A stretch of 64,000 bases of DNA from Gordonia hydrophobica NBRC 16057 (GCF_001592365.1 NZ_BCWU01000009.1:150503-214502); one strand, 5' to 3'; counted from the stretch's first letter, positions 50,324 through 59,757 are shown. The notes: generated from the letters alone by a model not told the origin. Numbers and translations: made by a program.

Positions 50324-52588
50324 ATGACCAGCAGTAAGGGTGCTGCGACGTCGGACAAGTCGACGCCGGTGAAGGCCGCGGCATGGGTGCTGGGACTTCT
50401 TGCCGGAGCAGTCCCGCTGGTGGCCGTCGCCGTGGTGGTGGCGTTCTTGTTCACCTACCTGACCGTCGACGTGCCGTCGCCGGGCGACCTCAAGCAGAAC
50501 CAGGTCGCCACGATCATGAACAGCAAGGGTGGCACCATCGCGCGGATCGTTCCGCCGGAGGGCAACCGCACCGACGTCAAGTACGAGGACATCCCCGCGT
50601 CGATGATCGACGCGGTCAAGGCCGCCGAGGACCGTGACTTCGACTCGAACACCGGTTTCTCCACCAGCGGCTTCACCCGTGCCGCGCTCGGCAAGGTGTT
50701 CGGCCGGGAAGGCGCGGGCGGCGGTTCGACGATCACGCAGCAGTATGTGAAGAAGACGATCGTCGGCGACGAGGTCAGTTACAAGCGCAAGTTCAAGGAA
50801 CTCGCGATCGCCACCAAGATGTCCCGCCAGTGGTCCAAGGAAGAGATCATGGCGGCGTACTTGAACACCATCTACTTCGGTCGTGGCGCCTACGGCGTCG
50901 ACGCCGCAGCGAAGGCATACTTCAACAAGTCGCTCAAGAAGCTCACCGTCGCCGAGTCGGCGCTGCTCGCCGGTGTGATCCGCGGGCCGTCGATCTACGA
51001 TCCGGCCGTCAACCCGGAACTGGCCGTCAGCCGGTGGGAGTACGTGCTGAACGGCATGGTCTCGACCGGCGCACTCAGCCAGTCCGACCGCGCCGCCCAG
51101 AAGTTCCCGGACGTCGCCAAGGTCAAGGACGACACCTCGTCGAGCGAGAACGACGGCCCCAACGGGCTGATCAAGCGGCAGGTGCTCGCCGAGCTGGAAG
51201 AGCTGGGCATCTCCGAGCAGGAGGTCCAGACCTCCGGTCTGAAGATCACCACGTCCATCGATCCGAAGATGCAGAAGGCTGCCGTGTCGGCGTCGCGGGG
51301 CAAGCTCGACGGCGAACCCAAGAAGCTGCGGACCGCATCGGTCTCGATCGATCCGGCGACCGGCGGCGTCAAGGCCTATTACGGCGGCGAAGACGGCTCG
51401 GGCTGGGACTACGCCTCCGCCGGGTTGCAGACGGGGTCGATCTTCAAGGTCTTCGCGCTGGTCGCGGGTCTGGAGCAGGACATCCCGCTGTCGCAGCGGT
51501 ACAGCTCCGATCCGTACCAGGCGCCGGGCGGGCTCACCGTTGAGAACTCCGACGGCGAGAGCTGCGGCACGTGCAACCTGGCCACCGCGCTCAAGATGTC
51601 GCTCAACACCGTCTACTACCGGCTGATGATGGACCTGAACGGTCAGGCCGACGCCGTCGCCAAGACGGCGCACAGCCTCGGCATCGCGGAGAGCTTCGGC
51701 AGCATCAAGCACACCCTGCAGGAGTCGAACGGCCACAGCGAGGGCGGCGTCGTCCTGGGCCAGTACCCGTCGCGCGTCCTGGACATGGCCTCGGCCTACG
51801 CGACCCTGGCGGCGTCGGGCATCTACCGCAAGCCGTACTTCGTCGAGAAGGTCGAGACCTCGACCGGCGACGTCCTGTTCGAGCGGGAGAAGGACAAGGG
51901 TAAGCGCGTGGTCTCCGCGGCGGTCGCCGACAACGTGACCGCGGCGATGGAGCCGATCGCGGCGTACTCGAACGGCAACTCGCTGTACGACTCGACCTAC
52001 GGCGCGCGTCCGTCCGCCGCCAAGACCGGTACCGCCCAGCTGGGCGACACCGGTGACAACAAGGACGCGTGGATGGCCGGCTACACGCCGCAGCTCTCGA
52101 CCGCGACCTGGGTCGGCACCGACAAGGGCACCGCGTTGCGCAACTATGCGGGCAGCATGATCTACGGCAGTGGGCTTCCCGCACAGATCTGGAAGTCCGT
52201 GATGGACGGTGCGCTGGAGGGACAGCCGATCGAGCAGTTCCCGACCCCCGACGCCGTCGGCGGCCAGGCCGGCGTTCCGTACGAGCCGCCGCCCACCACG
52301 TACACGCCGACCGACACCTACGAGACGACGCGTCAGCGGAGCCGCCCGCGTCTGCCGGGAACCAACGACAACGGCGACATCGTCGTCGCGCCGGGCGTCA
52401 CCATTCCGCTCGGCGGCGGCGACGGGCCGACGCAGGGGAACGGGAACGGCAACGGCGGGACCGGCAACGGCGATGGAACCGGAAACGGGGACGGGACCGG
52501 CGGGACTGATAATGGCGACACCGGGAACACCGGTGGTCGGGGCACCAACTTGTACGGACAGTCGACGAGACCGGTACCCACACGCTAG
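50324..52588 (+). CDS. ponA1: Bifunctional penicillin-binding protein 1 (PonA1)
   Basis: Class A PBP that polymerises and cross-links peptidoglycan. At 754 residues: cytoplasmic N-terminus, one membrane helix (about 20-46), GT51 transglycosylase domain with catalytic Glu102 in AAEDRDFDSNTGF, and the transpeptidase domain with Ser372-x-x-Lys375 in TGSIFK, the SLN motif in KMSLNTVYY and KTGTA at 567-571. The C-terminal ~115 residues are rich in Pro, Thr and Gly (GNGNGNGGTGNGDGTG) and lie outside the cell. It matches Rv0050 in place and form. It shares one base with the next gene. Confidence 0.96.
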   Translation: MTSSKGAATSDKSTPVKAAAWVLGLLAGAVPLVAVAVVVAFLFTYLTVDVPSPGDLKQNQVATIMNSKGGTIARIVPPEGNRTDVKYEDIPASMIDAVKAAEDRDFDSNTGFSTSGFTRAALGKVFGREGAGGGSTITQQYVKKTIVGDEVSYKRKFKELAIATKMSRQWSKEEIMAAYLNTIYFGRGAYGVDAAAKAYFNKSLKKLTVAESALLAGVIRGPSIYDPAVNPELAVSRWEYVLNGMVSTGALSQSDRAAQKFPDVAKVKDDTSSSENDGPNGLIKRQVLAELEELGISEQEVQTSGLKITTSIDPKMQKAAVSASRGKLDGEPKKLRTASVSIDPATGGVKAYYGGEDGSGWDYASAGLQTGSIFKVFALVAGLEQDIPLSQRYSSDPYQAPGGLTVENSDGESCGTCNLATALKMSLNTVYYRLMMDLNGQADAVAKTAHSLGIAESFGSIKHTLQESNGHSEGGVVLGQYPSRVLDMASAYATLAASGIYRKPYFVEKVETSTGDVLFEREKDKGKRVVSAAVADNVTAAMEPIAAYSNGNSLYDSTYGARPSAAKTGTAQLGDTGDNKDAWMAGYTPQLSTATWVGTDKGTALRNYAGSMIYGSGLPAQIWKSVMDGALEGQPIEQFPTPDAVGGQAGVPYEPPPTTYTPTDTYETTRQRSRPRLPGTNDNGDIVVAPGVTIPLGGGDGPTQGNGNGNGGTGNGDGTGNGDGTGGTDNGDTGNTGGRGTNLYGQSTRPVPTR

Positions 52589-54072
52589 TGACCTCGATGA
52601 CGGACTCCCCGGAACCGCTCTCCGATGATCTGCGCACCGACACCGAACGCGTTCTCCCCTCGTGGGCGAGCCCGTCGTTGCGGACCGCCAGCGACAGCAT
52701 CGGAGGGCCCGTGGGACTCCATGCCGCCGTCGGCCGGAGTCGACTGTGGACTCCGCTGCGCGTGGTCCTGCTACTGGCGTTGGTTGGGCTCTCGCTCAGT
52801 TGGTTCGGCAAGTCCGGCTGCATCCAGCAGGCGCCGGTCGAGAACCAGCCGGGTCAGGTCCGGCTCAACTGGGACAACCAGCGGCAGTTCGTCGGCCTCT
52901 GCTATTCGGACCTGATCGCGTCGTACAGCAGCGACAAGCTGACTCCGACCGATCTCGCCGCCGGAGCGCTCCCGTACCGCACGTACTGGAAGGTGCAGAA
53001 CGGCGACGGCGAGCAGGTCAAGGCCTACCTCGCCCAGCCCGCGCTGACCGGCCTGTTCATGTACGTGAGCGCGCAGGCGGCGCGCGGATGGGCGAACCTG
53101 GCCGACGCCGTGGGGCTTCCGTCGACCCTCGACGTCGTCAACTACTTCAACATCAGTGCCCTGCTGCTGTCGTTGTTCTGGCTGCTCGCAGTCTGGGCGA
53201 CGATGATGACCGACCGTCGCCGGCTTTGGCTGGGCGCGTTGATGGCGCTCTCGCCGATCGTCTTCTTCCACGCCTTCACCTCGACCGAGCCGCTGCCGAT
53301 CGCACTGCTGGCGGTCAGCATGCTGTGCTGGTCGCGCAGGAAGCTCGGCTGGACGGGCTTCTTCGCCGGCCTCGCCGCGTCGGCCGCCGTGTACCCGCTG
53401 CTGCTGATTCCCGCCGTCGCGGTGCTCTGCGTCCGCAATAGGCGACTTCGCGACTTCCTGGTCGTCGTCGCCGCCCTGGTCGGTGGCTGGCTGCTTGTGA
53501 ATCTGCCCCTGCTCATCTTGTATCCGTCCGGCTGGAGCGCGGCGTTCCGGACGTGGCGGGACCGGGGAGTGGAACCCGACACCCTCTATCGACTGATCTC
53601 CATGGCGACCGGCTGGGACCCGGGACCGACGCTGGTCGGCGGACTGGCCGTCCTCCTGGTCATCGCGGTCGTCGCCGCGGTCATCTACATCGGGCTGCGC
53701 GCCGACGTCGAACCGACGCTCGCACAGTTGATGTTCCTGCTGGTGGCGGGTCTGCTGCTGTTCGGGAAGGAATGGACGCCGCAGTCGTCGCTGTGGCTGG
53801 TGCCGCTCGCGGTGCTGGCCGTGCCGTATCCGCGCGCGGTGCTGGCGTGGATGACGTTCGACGCGTTGATCTGGATCCCGCGGATGGCCCTGTTCCTCGA
53901 CGCCGACCGCAAATGGCTGCCGCCGGAGGTCTTCTACGCGCTCAACACTCTGCGCGGAGCGGTCCTCGTCGGCCTGTGCGCGGTGGTCGTGTGGCAACTG
54001 GTCCGCCGCGACGACGACGAACCGGCGTCCGAACGGCTGCTCCGATCACCGCGATCAGCGGTCCCGACGTAA
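52588..54072 (+). CDS. GT87/DUF2029 membrane protein (Rv0051-like)
   Basis: A 494-residue membrane protein with about ten helices after a cytoplasmic N-terminus of ~55 residues, similar to GT-C glycosyltransferases using polyprenyl-phosphate sugars. The first outer loop has LCYSDLIASY and an early Cys (GKSGCIQQ), a pattern shared with the next gene on the opposite strand (CYSDLM). GTG start overlapping the ponA1 stop. It corresponds to Rv0051 by position. Mannosyl or arabinosyl transfer in the cell envelope is probable but not proven. Confidence 0.82.
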   Translation: MTSMTDSPEPLSDDLRTDTERVLPSWASPSLRTASDSIGGPVGLHAAVGRSRLWTPLRVVLLLALVGLSLSWFGKSGCIQQAPVENQPGQVRLNWDNQRQFVGLCYSDLIASYSSDKLTPTDLAAGALPYRTYWKVQNGDGEQVKAYLAQPALTGLFMYVSAQAARGWANLADAVGLPSTLDVVNYFNISALLLSLFWLLAVWATMMTDRRRLWLGALMALSPIVFFHAFTSTEPLPIALLAVSMLCWSRRKLGWTGFFAGLAASAAVYPLLLIPAVAVLCVRNRRLRDFLVVVAALVGGWLLVNLPLLILYPSGWSAAFRTWRDRGVEPDTLYRLISMATGWDPGPTLVGGLAVLLVIAVVAAVIYIGLRADVEPTLAQLMFLLVAGLLLFGKEWTPQSSLWLVPLAVLAVPYPRAVLAWMTFDALIWIPRMALFLDADRKWLPPEVFYALNTLRGAVLVGLCAVVVWQLVRRDDDEPASERLLRSPRSAVPT

Positions 54073-54075
54073 ATC

Positions 54076-54133
54076 AATCCCCGATAGCTCGACTACCCGC
54101 CCGCAGCGGCCGAAATCGGGTCGATCGGGGATT
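54076..54133. terminator. Composite hairpin between convergent GT genes
   Basis: AATCCCCGAT pairs perfectly with ATCGGGGATT over 38 bases, and the inner part contains further pairing (ACCCG with CGGGT). It lies between the two convergent membrane-glycosyltransferase genes and touches the stop codon of the second. Confidence 0.6.
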
Positions 54134-56142
54134 CATTTACGAGCGGCCAGTCGTGCCTCGAGCGTTGCTCGGGAGGCAGGCCAGTCGTCGTCGACGATCG
54201 CGAACTGTGCGGTGGTCCGCCAACCGTCGCGGAACCGGCGGTGCTTGCGGAGTTCGCCCTCCTCGAGCGCGCCGAGCTTGGTGATCGCCGCTCGCGAGCG
54301 GGTGTTGCTCGCATGCGTGTGCCAGACCACGCGGACCGCGTCGCACACCGTGAAGGCGTACTCGCACAGCGCGAGTTTGGCCGCGGGATTGACCGCGGTC
54401 CCCATCGCGGCGGGACCGTAGAAGGTGTAACCGATGGCGAGGGTCTGATCAGCGGCGTCGACGTCGTAGAAGCTGGTGCTTCCGACGAGCTGGCCGTCGG
54501 CGTCGATGACGGCGAACGCCACCCGATGCGGATTCGCGAGTGCGGACTGGATCCACCCGATCGCCTCGTCGGTGCCGTGTGGGACACCGCTGGTCCACTG
54601 GTAGAGCTCCGCGTCGCCCGCCACTGCGCCGAGATCCTGGGCGTCGGAGAGCTCGAGCGGTCGGAGGGTGACGCCGTCCGCGACGAGAGTCGGCGCGCCG
54701 AGCCAGGTGCGCGCGTCCGCGGCATCGGTCGCGGCGAGCCGGGTGAGCGGCCCGGAGGGCGGGACCGTGCCCCGCAGATAGGAGGCGAGCGGCTCGCGCG
54801 GTGCGGCGTGGACGAAGTGCACGATGAGCACCACCAGCAGCACCGCGTGCGTCCAGACGCCGAACACGACTCCGCCGATGACCCAGGCGTGCGTGGTCGG
54901 GGAGTAGTTCAGCAGCAGGTGGAAGATCGTCAGATCGAGCACCGTGTCGGCGAGCAGATACAGCGCGATGATCGGCCACCGCACGCGGAGCAGGATGAAG
55001 AACGGGAGGATCCAGAGCGTGTACTGCGGTGAGTGGACCTTGTGGAAGACCATGAACCCGGCCAGCATCGCGCCGCTCACGCCGAGCCAGGGGAACACGC
55101 CGTCGCGCTGATAGACGCGCCATCCGAGGAAGCAGGCCACCGCGAAGGCGAGGATGATCAGCAGCGGCGATGCGACGTCGACGATGCTGTTGTAGGTCGG
55201 CGTCTCGCCGCCGGTCACCATGCGCAGACCCCAGTACCAGATCGAGTTGGTGGAGAGGTTGGCCTCGCGTTTGGTCTGGAAGTCGATCGCCGCTTTCCAG
55301 CCCTCGTAACCGGCGATCATGAACGGCGCCTGCGTCACAACGACGGTGGCGATCGCCGACACCGCCACGCCGCCGGCACCCAGCCAGTCGCGTGCGCCCC
55401 GCCGCGGATCGCGCCGCTGGTCGGTCGCCTCGCCGCGGGTGAGCACCCACAGCATCAGCGGCAGGACGAACAAGCCCGGGTAGATCTTCAGCGAGAATCC
55501 GATCCCGAGGGGTATCGCGGCGATGATCGCCGTCGTCCGCACCGACCAGCGGCGAAGCCCCGTGGTCGGATCGGCCGAACCGCCCCACGCCATCACCGCG
55601 ACGCCGGCGACGGCCGCGCACACCACCGGCAGTTCCCAGTTGTGGAGCGCATACAACATCAGGGGCGGGGTGGCCGCCCACAGCAACGACCACCAGCGGG
55701 TCAACAGCGCCAGCAGGATCGCGGTGATGAAGGCGAAGGGCGCCAGGATCAGGAGGTTGTGCCAGAGGAATTCGCGATCGGTGTCGGCGCCGAGTCCGGA
55801 CAGCCACATCAGCAGTCCGGACAGCACCGGGTACTCGACGACGCCGCCGAACAGGTGGCCGTCGGGCGTGATGCCGCCGTGCACGTAGGGGAACACGTGG
55901 CTGGCCAGGCCGCGGCCGTGCCACATCGTCATCAGGTCCGAATAGCAGGGAACGATGTCGCCGGAATGCGCGTACAGCCATTCCCGCTTCGCGCCGGGCT
56001 CGCTCGGCGTGGTGCAACCGACCTTCGTCGCGTAGGCGAGAGCCGACGACGCCGCGGTGAACAGCATGACGACGACGAGGATCAGCGTGGTCTCGCCGAA
56101 GTGAAGCCGCTTGGCGGCGTGGGGATTGCGAGCCGATGGCAT
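54133..56142 (-). CDS. GT87-type membrane protein fused to a GNAT acetyltransferase
   Basis: A 669-residue two-part protein. Residues 1-455 are a polytopic DUF2029/GT87-like glycosyltransferase with about eleven helices; the outer loop has PCYSDLMTMWHGRG and VEYPVLSGLL with the acidic residue expected in this family. Residues ~490-660 are a RimJ/RimL-type GNAT domain: VTLRPLELSDAQDL, GSTSFYDVDAADQTLAIGYTFYGPAAMGTAVNPAAKLAL and NTRSRAAITKLGALEEG. The frame is open throughout with no sign of a sequencing error. The joining of the two functions in one chain is unusual and suggests acetylation linked to a lipid-bound sugar. Convergent with the paralogous gene next to ponA1. Confidence 0.85.
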   Translation of the reverse strand: MPSARNPHAAKRLHFGETTLILVVVMLFTAASSALAYATKVGCTTPSEPGAKREWLYAHSGDIVPCYSDLMTMWHGRGLASHVFPYVHGGITPDGHLFGGVVEYPVLSGLLMWLSGLGADTDREFLWHNLLILAPFAFITAILLALLTRWWSLLWAATPPLMLYALHNWELPVVCAAVAGVAVMAWGGSADPTTGLRRWSVRTTAIIAAIPLGIGFSLKIYPGLFVLPLMLWVLTRGEATDQRRDPRRGARDWLGAGGVAVSAIATVVVTQAPFMIAGYEGWKAAIDFQTKREANLSTNSIWYWGLRMVTGGETPTYNSIVDVASPLLIILAFAVACFLGWRVYQRDGVFPWLGVSGAMLAGFMVFHKVHSPQYTLWILPFFILLRVRWPIIALYLLADTVLDLTIFHLLLNYSPTTHAWVIGGVVFGVWTHAVLLVVLIVHFVHAAPREPLASYLRGTVPPSGPLTRLAATDAADARTWLGAPTLVADGVTLRPLELSDAQDLGAVAGDAELYQWTSGVPHGTDEAIGWIQSALANPHRVAFAVIDADGQLVGSTSFYDVDAADQTLAIGYTFYGPAAMGTAVNPAAKLALCEYAFTVCDAVRVVWHTHASNTRSRAAITKLGALEEGELRKHRRFRDGWRTTAQFAIVDDDWPASRATLEARLAARK

Positions 56143-56219
56143 GGGAGCAGAGTAGTCCAGCCCGGTACGGCCCGCCCGGACCGGTCGCCGAGGATTTCGC
56201 AGGTCAATCGGCGGTCATG

Positions 56220-56303
56220 TATCTTTGACAGGTTGCCGACGCAGGCGACCCTCCTGCCACGGAACGTCCGTGGCCGAAAGCCCATAGGAGGTGATGTGGT
56301 CTT
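56220..56303 (+). ncRNA. Possible S6:S18 autoregulatory leader of rpsF
   Basis: After a -10 like TATCTT (56220-56225), the leader contains a perfect hairpin GCCACGGA-ACG-TCCGTGGC (56256-56274), followed by CCGAAAG and the ribosome site AGGAGG. A CCTCC at 56250-56254 can pair with that ribosome site. The position before rpsF and the CCG next to the hairpin fit the S6:S18-binding leader described in several phyla; the match to its consensus is only by memory. Confidence 0.4.
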
Positions 56304-56585
56304 ATGCGTCATTACGAACTGATGGTGATCCTCGATCCGAGCCTGGACGAACGCACCGTCGCCCCATCCCTGGATACCTTCCTCAACGTTGTTCGCAACG
56401 ATGGCGGCAAGGTGGACGACGTCGAGATCTGGGGCAAGCGCCGCTTGGCCTACGAGATCGCGAAGAACAGCGAGGGCATCTACGCCGTCGTTCAGATCAA
56501 CGCGACTCCGGCGACCGTGAGCGAGCTCGATCGTCAGCTGAAGCTGAACGAATCGGTGCTTCGCACCAAGGTCCTGCGCAAGTAA
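56304..56585 (+). CDS. rpsF: 30S ribosomal protein bS6
   Basis: A 93-residue small-subunit protein that binds the platform as a dimer with bS18. Full family pattern: [16 protein letters not shown] at the start, [25 protein letters not shown] in the middle and [15 protein letters not shown] at the end. It has a strong AGGAGG ribosome site. It heads the rpsF-ssb-rpsR-rplI operon, conserved in this order in most Mycobacteriales (Rv0053-Rv0056). Confidence 0.98.
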   Translation: MRHYELMVILDPSLDERTVAPSLDTFLNVVRNDGGKVDDVEIWGKRRLAYEIAKNSEGIYAVVQINATPATVSELDRQLKLNESVLRTKVLRK

Positions 56586-56718
56586 TCCACAGGCCCGCGA
56601 GGACGCTGCAGACGGTGTGGATTGATCACTGACATTGTCGGTGATGGCACATAGGGTGGTGGCAACCATTCCAGGTGCGCACACACTCGGCGTTCCTCGA
56701 CACGATTAGGGGAGTCTC

Positions 56719-57279
56719 ATGACGGACACGGTCATCACGGTCGTCGGAAATCTCACTGCCGACCCGGAACTGCGGTTCACCGCATCCGGTGCACCGGTGG
56801 CGAACTTCACGGTGGCATCCACTCCGCGGACATTCGATCGCCAGACCAATGAGTGGAAGGACGGCGAAGCGCTGTTCCTTCGCTGCAGCATCTGGCGCGA
56901 CGCCGCAGAGAACGTGACCGAGTCCCTTCAGAAGGGCACCCGTGTCGTGGTTCAGGGCAAGCTCAAGCAGCGGTCGTACGAAACCCGTGAAGGGGAGCGT
57001 CGCACCGTTGTGGAGCTCGAAGTGGACGAGATCGGTCCCTCGCTCCGATACGCGACCGCCAAGGTCACCCGCACGCCGCGCAACAACGGCGGCGGCAACT
57101 TCGGCGGAAACCAGGGCGGCGGATACGGCGGCAATCAGGGTGGTGGAAACTCCGGCGGCTACGGCGCGCCGCAGGGACGCCCCCAGCAGGCCGCCAGCCA
57201 GCCGGCCGACGACCCGTGGGGCAGTGCGCCCGCTGCGGGCGGCGGCTTCGGTGGCGGGGACGACGAACCACCTTTCTGA
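56719..57279 (+). CDS. ssb: Single-stranded DNA-binding protein
   Basis: Protects single-stranded DNA in replication and repair. 186 residues: OB-fold in 1-115 ([40 protein letters not shown]), a Gly/Asn/Gln-rich disordered linker with repeated GGNQGGG units, and the acidic tip DDEPPF that binds partner proteins. The 133-bp gap before it holds a small hairpin (56626-56644) and possibly a second promoter. It lies between rpsF and rpsR as usual. Confidence 0.98.
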   Translation: MTDTVITVVGNLTADPELRFTASGAPVANFTVASTPRTFDRQTNEWKDGEALFLRCSIWRDAAENVTESLQKGTRVVVQGKLKQRSYETREGERRTVVELEVDEIGPSLRYATAKVTRTPRNNGGGNFGGNQGGGYGGNQGGGNSGGYGAPQGRPQQAASQPADDPWGSAPAAGGGFGGGDDEPPF

Positions 57280-57319
57280 TTCCGGGCTGCTACCCGGAGA
57301 CCATTAACTGGAGCAATAC

Positions 57320-57577
57320 ATGGCAAAGCAAAAGGGCCGCAAGCCCCGCGTAGAGAAGGTTACGAAGGCCAAGGCCTGCACCTTCTGCAAGGACAAGAAG
57401 CCCGCCGCTATCGACTACAAGGACACCGCGCTGCTGCGTCGTTTCCTGTCGGACCGCGGCAAGATCCGTTCGCGTCGAGTCACCGGTAACTGCGTGCAGC
57501 ACCAGCGTGACATCGCCGTGGCTGTGAAGAACTCGCGTGAGGTGGCTCTGCTGCCGTTCACGTCGACCGGACGCTGA
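57320..57577 (+). CDS. rpsR: 30S ribosomal protein bS18, zinc-binding (C+) form
   Basis: An 85-residue partner of bS6. Cys20 and Cys23 in ACTFCKDKK with a later Cys-x-x-His (GNCVQHQ) form a zinc site, so this is the C+ form, which zinc-poor cells replace by a C- copy encoded elsewhere (rpsR1 versus rpsR2 in mycobacteria). Rest of the family pattern: [23 protein letters not shown]. Third gene of the operon. Confidence 0.98.
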   Translation: MAKQKGRKPRVEKVTKAKACTFCKDKKPAAIDYKDTALLRRFLSDRGKIRSRRVTGNCVQHQRDIAVAVKNSREVALLPFTSTGR

Positions 57578-57597
57578 GCGGGAAGGACAGAACAACA

Positions 57598-58047
57598 ATG
57601 AAGCTGATCCTGACTGCTGACGTTGAGAACCTCGGCGAAGCCGGCGACGCCGTTGAGGTGCGCGACGGGTACGGCCGCAACTTCCTGCTGCCTCGCGGAC
57701 TGGCGATCGTCGCCACCCGCGGCGCGCTGAAGCAGGTCGACGGCATCCGCCGCTCGAAGGAGGCTCGCGCTGTCCGCGACCTCGACCACGCCAACGAGAT
57801 CAAGCAGGCCATCGAAGGCCTCGAGAACGTCTCGCTGACCGTCAAGACCCAGAGCTCGGGCAAGCTGTTCGGCTCGGTCTCGGTCGCCGACGTCGCCGGC
57901 GCCATCCGCGCTGCGGGCGGCCCGGCCGTCGACAAGCGCAACGTGGAGCTCCCCAAGGGCCACATCAAGGCTCTTGGCGAGTACCCGGTCGTCGTCAAGC
58001 TGCACCCGAAGGTGGAGGCCAAGCTGAGCCTCGCCGTCGTCAGCTGA
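57598..58047 (+). CDS. rplI: 50S ribosomal protein bL9
   Basis: A 149-residue protein with the normal two domains joined by a long helix: [36 protein letters not shown] at the N-terminus and the C-terminal rRNA-binding domain ending [15 protein letters not shown]. The start is 18 bases after rpsR with a GGAAGGA ribosome site. It closes the operon, as shown by the strong terminator directly after it. Confidence 0.98.
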   Translation: MKLILTADVENLGEAGDAVEVRDGYGRNFLLPRGLAIVATRGALKQVDGIRRSKEARAVRDLDHANEIKQAIEGLENVSLTVKTQSSGKLFGSVSVADVAGAIRAAGGPAVDKRNVELPKGHIKALGEYPVVVKLHPKVEAKLSLAVVS

Positions 58048-58057
58048 CACACAGTAC

Positions 58058-58103
58058 GAGAAGCGTGGCCGGTCATCCTCAGGGATGACCGGCCACGCTT
58101 CTC
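58058..58103 (+). terminator. Strong terminator after rplI, 21-bp stem
   Basis: GAGAAGCGTGGCCGGTCATCC pairs fully (21 bp) with the arm ending GGCCACGCTTCTC around the loop TCAG, 10 bases after the rplI stop and followed by TTCC. It also serves the convergent TetR gene. Confidence 0.95.
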
Positions 58104-58161
58104 TTCCTGCGACGTCGGTGGGCGCCGTCAGTGGAGCCGCGGTCGGTGCCGGGCGCGACGT

Positions 58162-58788
58162 CTACGGTCCGACGACTCCGTTGATCATCAGCCGGAGCAT
58201 CACGTCGGTGGTCTCCGGTATTGATTCCCGCAGCGCCGGAGGCCATTTCGCGATCTGTTCGGACGTGTGGAAGACGAACTGGTGCAGTGTGTGGGGATCG
58301 ACGTCGCTGCGGATCTCGCCGGACGCCATGGCGTCGCGCACCAACCGGATCCAGAGGTCGGCGACCTCCTCCATCTCGGGGCGCAGTCGCTCACGCATCT
58401 CGCCGGGGAGGTCGCGGTAGTTCCGGATGTGGGCCGGGGAGACGGCGCCCAACTCCAAGCGGGTGGCGATGAACGTGCGCATGGCGGCGAACAGCCGCTC
58501 CCCCGCGGTCGCGTCGGCGGGCAACGCGTCCACCGCGCCGCGGATGGCCGTGTGGACGGCATGGGTGGCGCCGGCGAGCGCCTCTTCGACGAGGGTGTCC
58601 TTGGAGTCGAAGTAGTAGTACAGGCTGCCCGCCTGCATGCCCGCGGCGTCGGCGATCGCCGACAGTCGCGTGTGCTGGTAGCCGGTCTCTGCCAGGACCT
58701 TGGCTGCGGCGTCGATGATCCGTGCGCGGGTGGCCTCGGATTTGGACATGCGCGACCGTGCGGGATCTGTCGTCTCGTTGGCAGGCAT
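58162..58788 (-). CDS. TetR family transcriptional regulator
   Basis: A 208-residue TetR protein. The helix-turn-helix is ATRARIIDAAAKVLAETG ... LSAIADAAGMQAGSLYYYF, followed by a TetR_C-type helical ligand domain (SPAHIRNYRDLPGEMRERL, as in regulators of fatty-acid or steroid genes). An internal Met at residue 14 is a possible alternative start. It is a single gene, placed between rplI and a secreted-protein gene, and is an insertion relative to the Rv0056-Rv0058 order. Target unknown. Confidence 0.9.
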   Translation of the reverse strand: MPANETTDPARSRMSKSEATRARIIDAAAKVLAETGYQHTRLSAIADAAGMQAGSLYYYFDSKDTLVEEALAGATHAVHTAIRGAVDALPADATAGERLFAAMRTFIATRLELGAVSPAHIRNYRDLPGEMRERLRPEMEEVADLWIRLVRDAMASGEIRSDVDPHTLHQFVFHTSEQIAKWPPALRESIPETTDVMLRLMINGVVGP

Positions 58789-58875
58789 GGAACTCTCCAG
58801 GGGTCTCGCTGTTCCCTAGAACCTACCGTTTCATTAGAAAAGTGGGTCTACCGGGTGCTCACCGGGCACCATCGC

Positions 58876-59439
58876 TCAGCGACGGACCCGCGGGTTGCGG
58901 TCGTGAGCGCGATCGCCGTGCGGATACCGGAACGTGTGTGCGGAGCGGCTGACCTTGAACCCGCGGTTCCAGTTCCGACAGATCACCACCCCGGTCTTCG
59001 GCGCTGCGCAGGTGATGTTCGCGACGGTGACTCGAGTGCCGGCCTTCAGCGTCGGCGTCCGGAAGGGGCTGACGGGGCCCAGTTGGTAGCTGCTTCCCCG
59101 GCGCACCCAGTACGGGCCCTGGCTCTCGCTGGGCAATGCGACGCCGATGACGCCGGGTGACGCTGTCCGTGGCTTCACGCGGCACGCGGCGGCGTTCGGT
59201 TGCGGACCGATCTGGCAGCGCACGGTGCCTGAGACGAAGAAGTGCCGACCCCGATTCGCGTACGAGAGCGAGCGGTAGGTGTCGGGATTCACGGGTCGGT
59301 AGCGGGACAGGTCGAACGCGTCGGACCGCGGGGCGGCGTCGACCGGGCCGACGTTTCCGGGAAGCGTCACCGCGATCAGCGCAGCGGCGATGAGGACGAT
59401 CGCGGTGGCGCTCGCTCGCGCCAGTCTCGATGCACGCAT
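58876..59439 (-). CDS. Secreted protein, unknown
   Basis: A 187-residue exported protein. Residues 1-36 form a signal peptide (MRASRLARASATAIVLIAAAL ... VDAAPRS, likely cut after AAP or DAA). The mature part is basic, with two Cys pairs likely to form disulfides (TVRCQIG/AACRVK and ITCAAP/VICRNW). Pattern: RHFFVSGTVRCQIG and GFKVSRSAHTFRYP. Similar small secreted proteins are common in Gordonia and Rhodococcus; no function is known. The ATG at 59439 starts a textbook signal peptide, unlike the longer open frame. Confidence 0.78.
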   Translation of the reverse strand: MRASRLARASATAIVLIAAALIAVTLPGNVGPVDAAPRSDAFDLSRYRPVNPDTYRSLSYANRGRHFFVSGTVRCQIGPQPNAAACRVKPRTASPGVIGVALPSESQGPYWVRRGSSYQLGPVSPFRTPTLKAGTRVTVANITCAAPKTGVVICRNWNRGFKVSRSAHTFRYPHGDRAHDRNPRVRR

Positions 59440-59514
59440 GCACCCATTGCAGCACGTCGCGCAGCCGCGCTGAGGGCGTTCACCGGATCGGTGCCGCTGG
59501 GGCGGACGATCGGT

Positions 59515-59749
59515 TGTGGAGAAACGGCGAATCGGACGACGCCGACAGGGCTGAGATCGCCTTCTCGGCGTGGCGCAAGACAACACGCCGACGACGGGAA
59601 ATCAATTTTCTGTGGATATCGTCAACAGGCTCTGACCTGCGAAGAGTTGGCAACTTGGGCAAGAATTCCCCAGATCCTCCACAGGGTTGTGCACATTCGC
59701 TCCTGCGGCGGCGAAAACTGTCCACACGGTGTCCACAGAGTTGTCCACA
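59515..59749. promoter_or_regulatory. Cluster of DnaA boxes before dnaB
   Basis: Against TT(G/A)TCCACA: TTGTCCACA at 59741-59749 is perfect; CTGTCCACA (59718), GTGTCCACA (59729) and TTGTGCACA (59687) have one mismatch; on the other strand TGTGGATAT (59611) and TGTGGAGAA (59515) have one mismatch; TCCTCCACA (59675) has two. The boxes at 59718, 59729 and 59741 point the same way and are 11 and 12 bases apart, about one helical turn. The last ends eight bases before a -35 element. Confidence 0.75.
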
Positions 59750-59757
59750 GGCCGCGT

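Noticed and set aside
58789..58875. TetR operator TAGAACC...GGGTCTA upstream of the tetR gene near rplI.
   Set aside because: The arms match only partly over a 34-bp span; too weak to list as a site.
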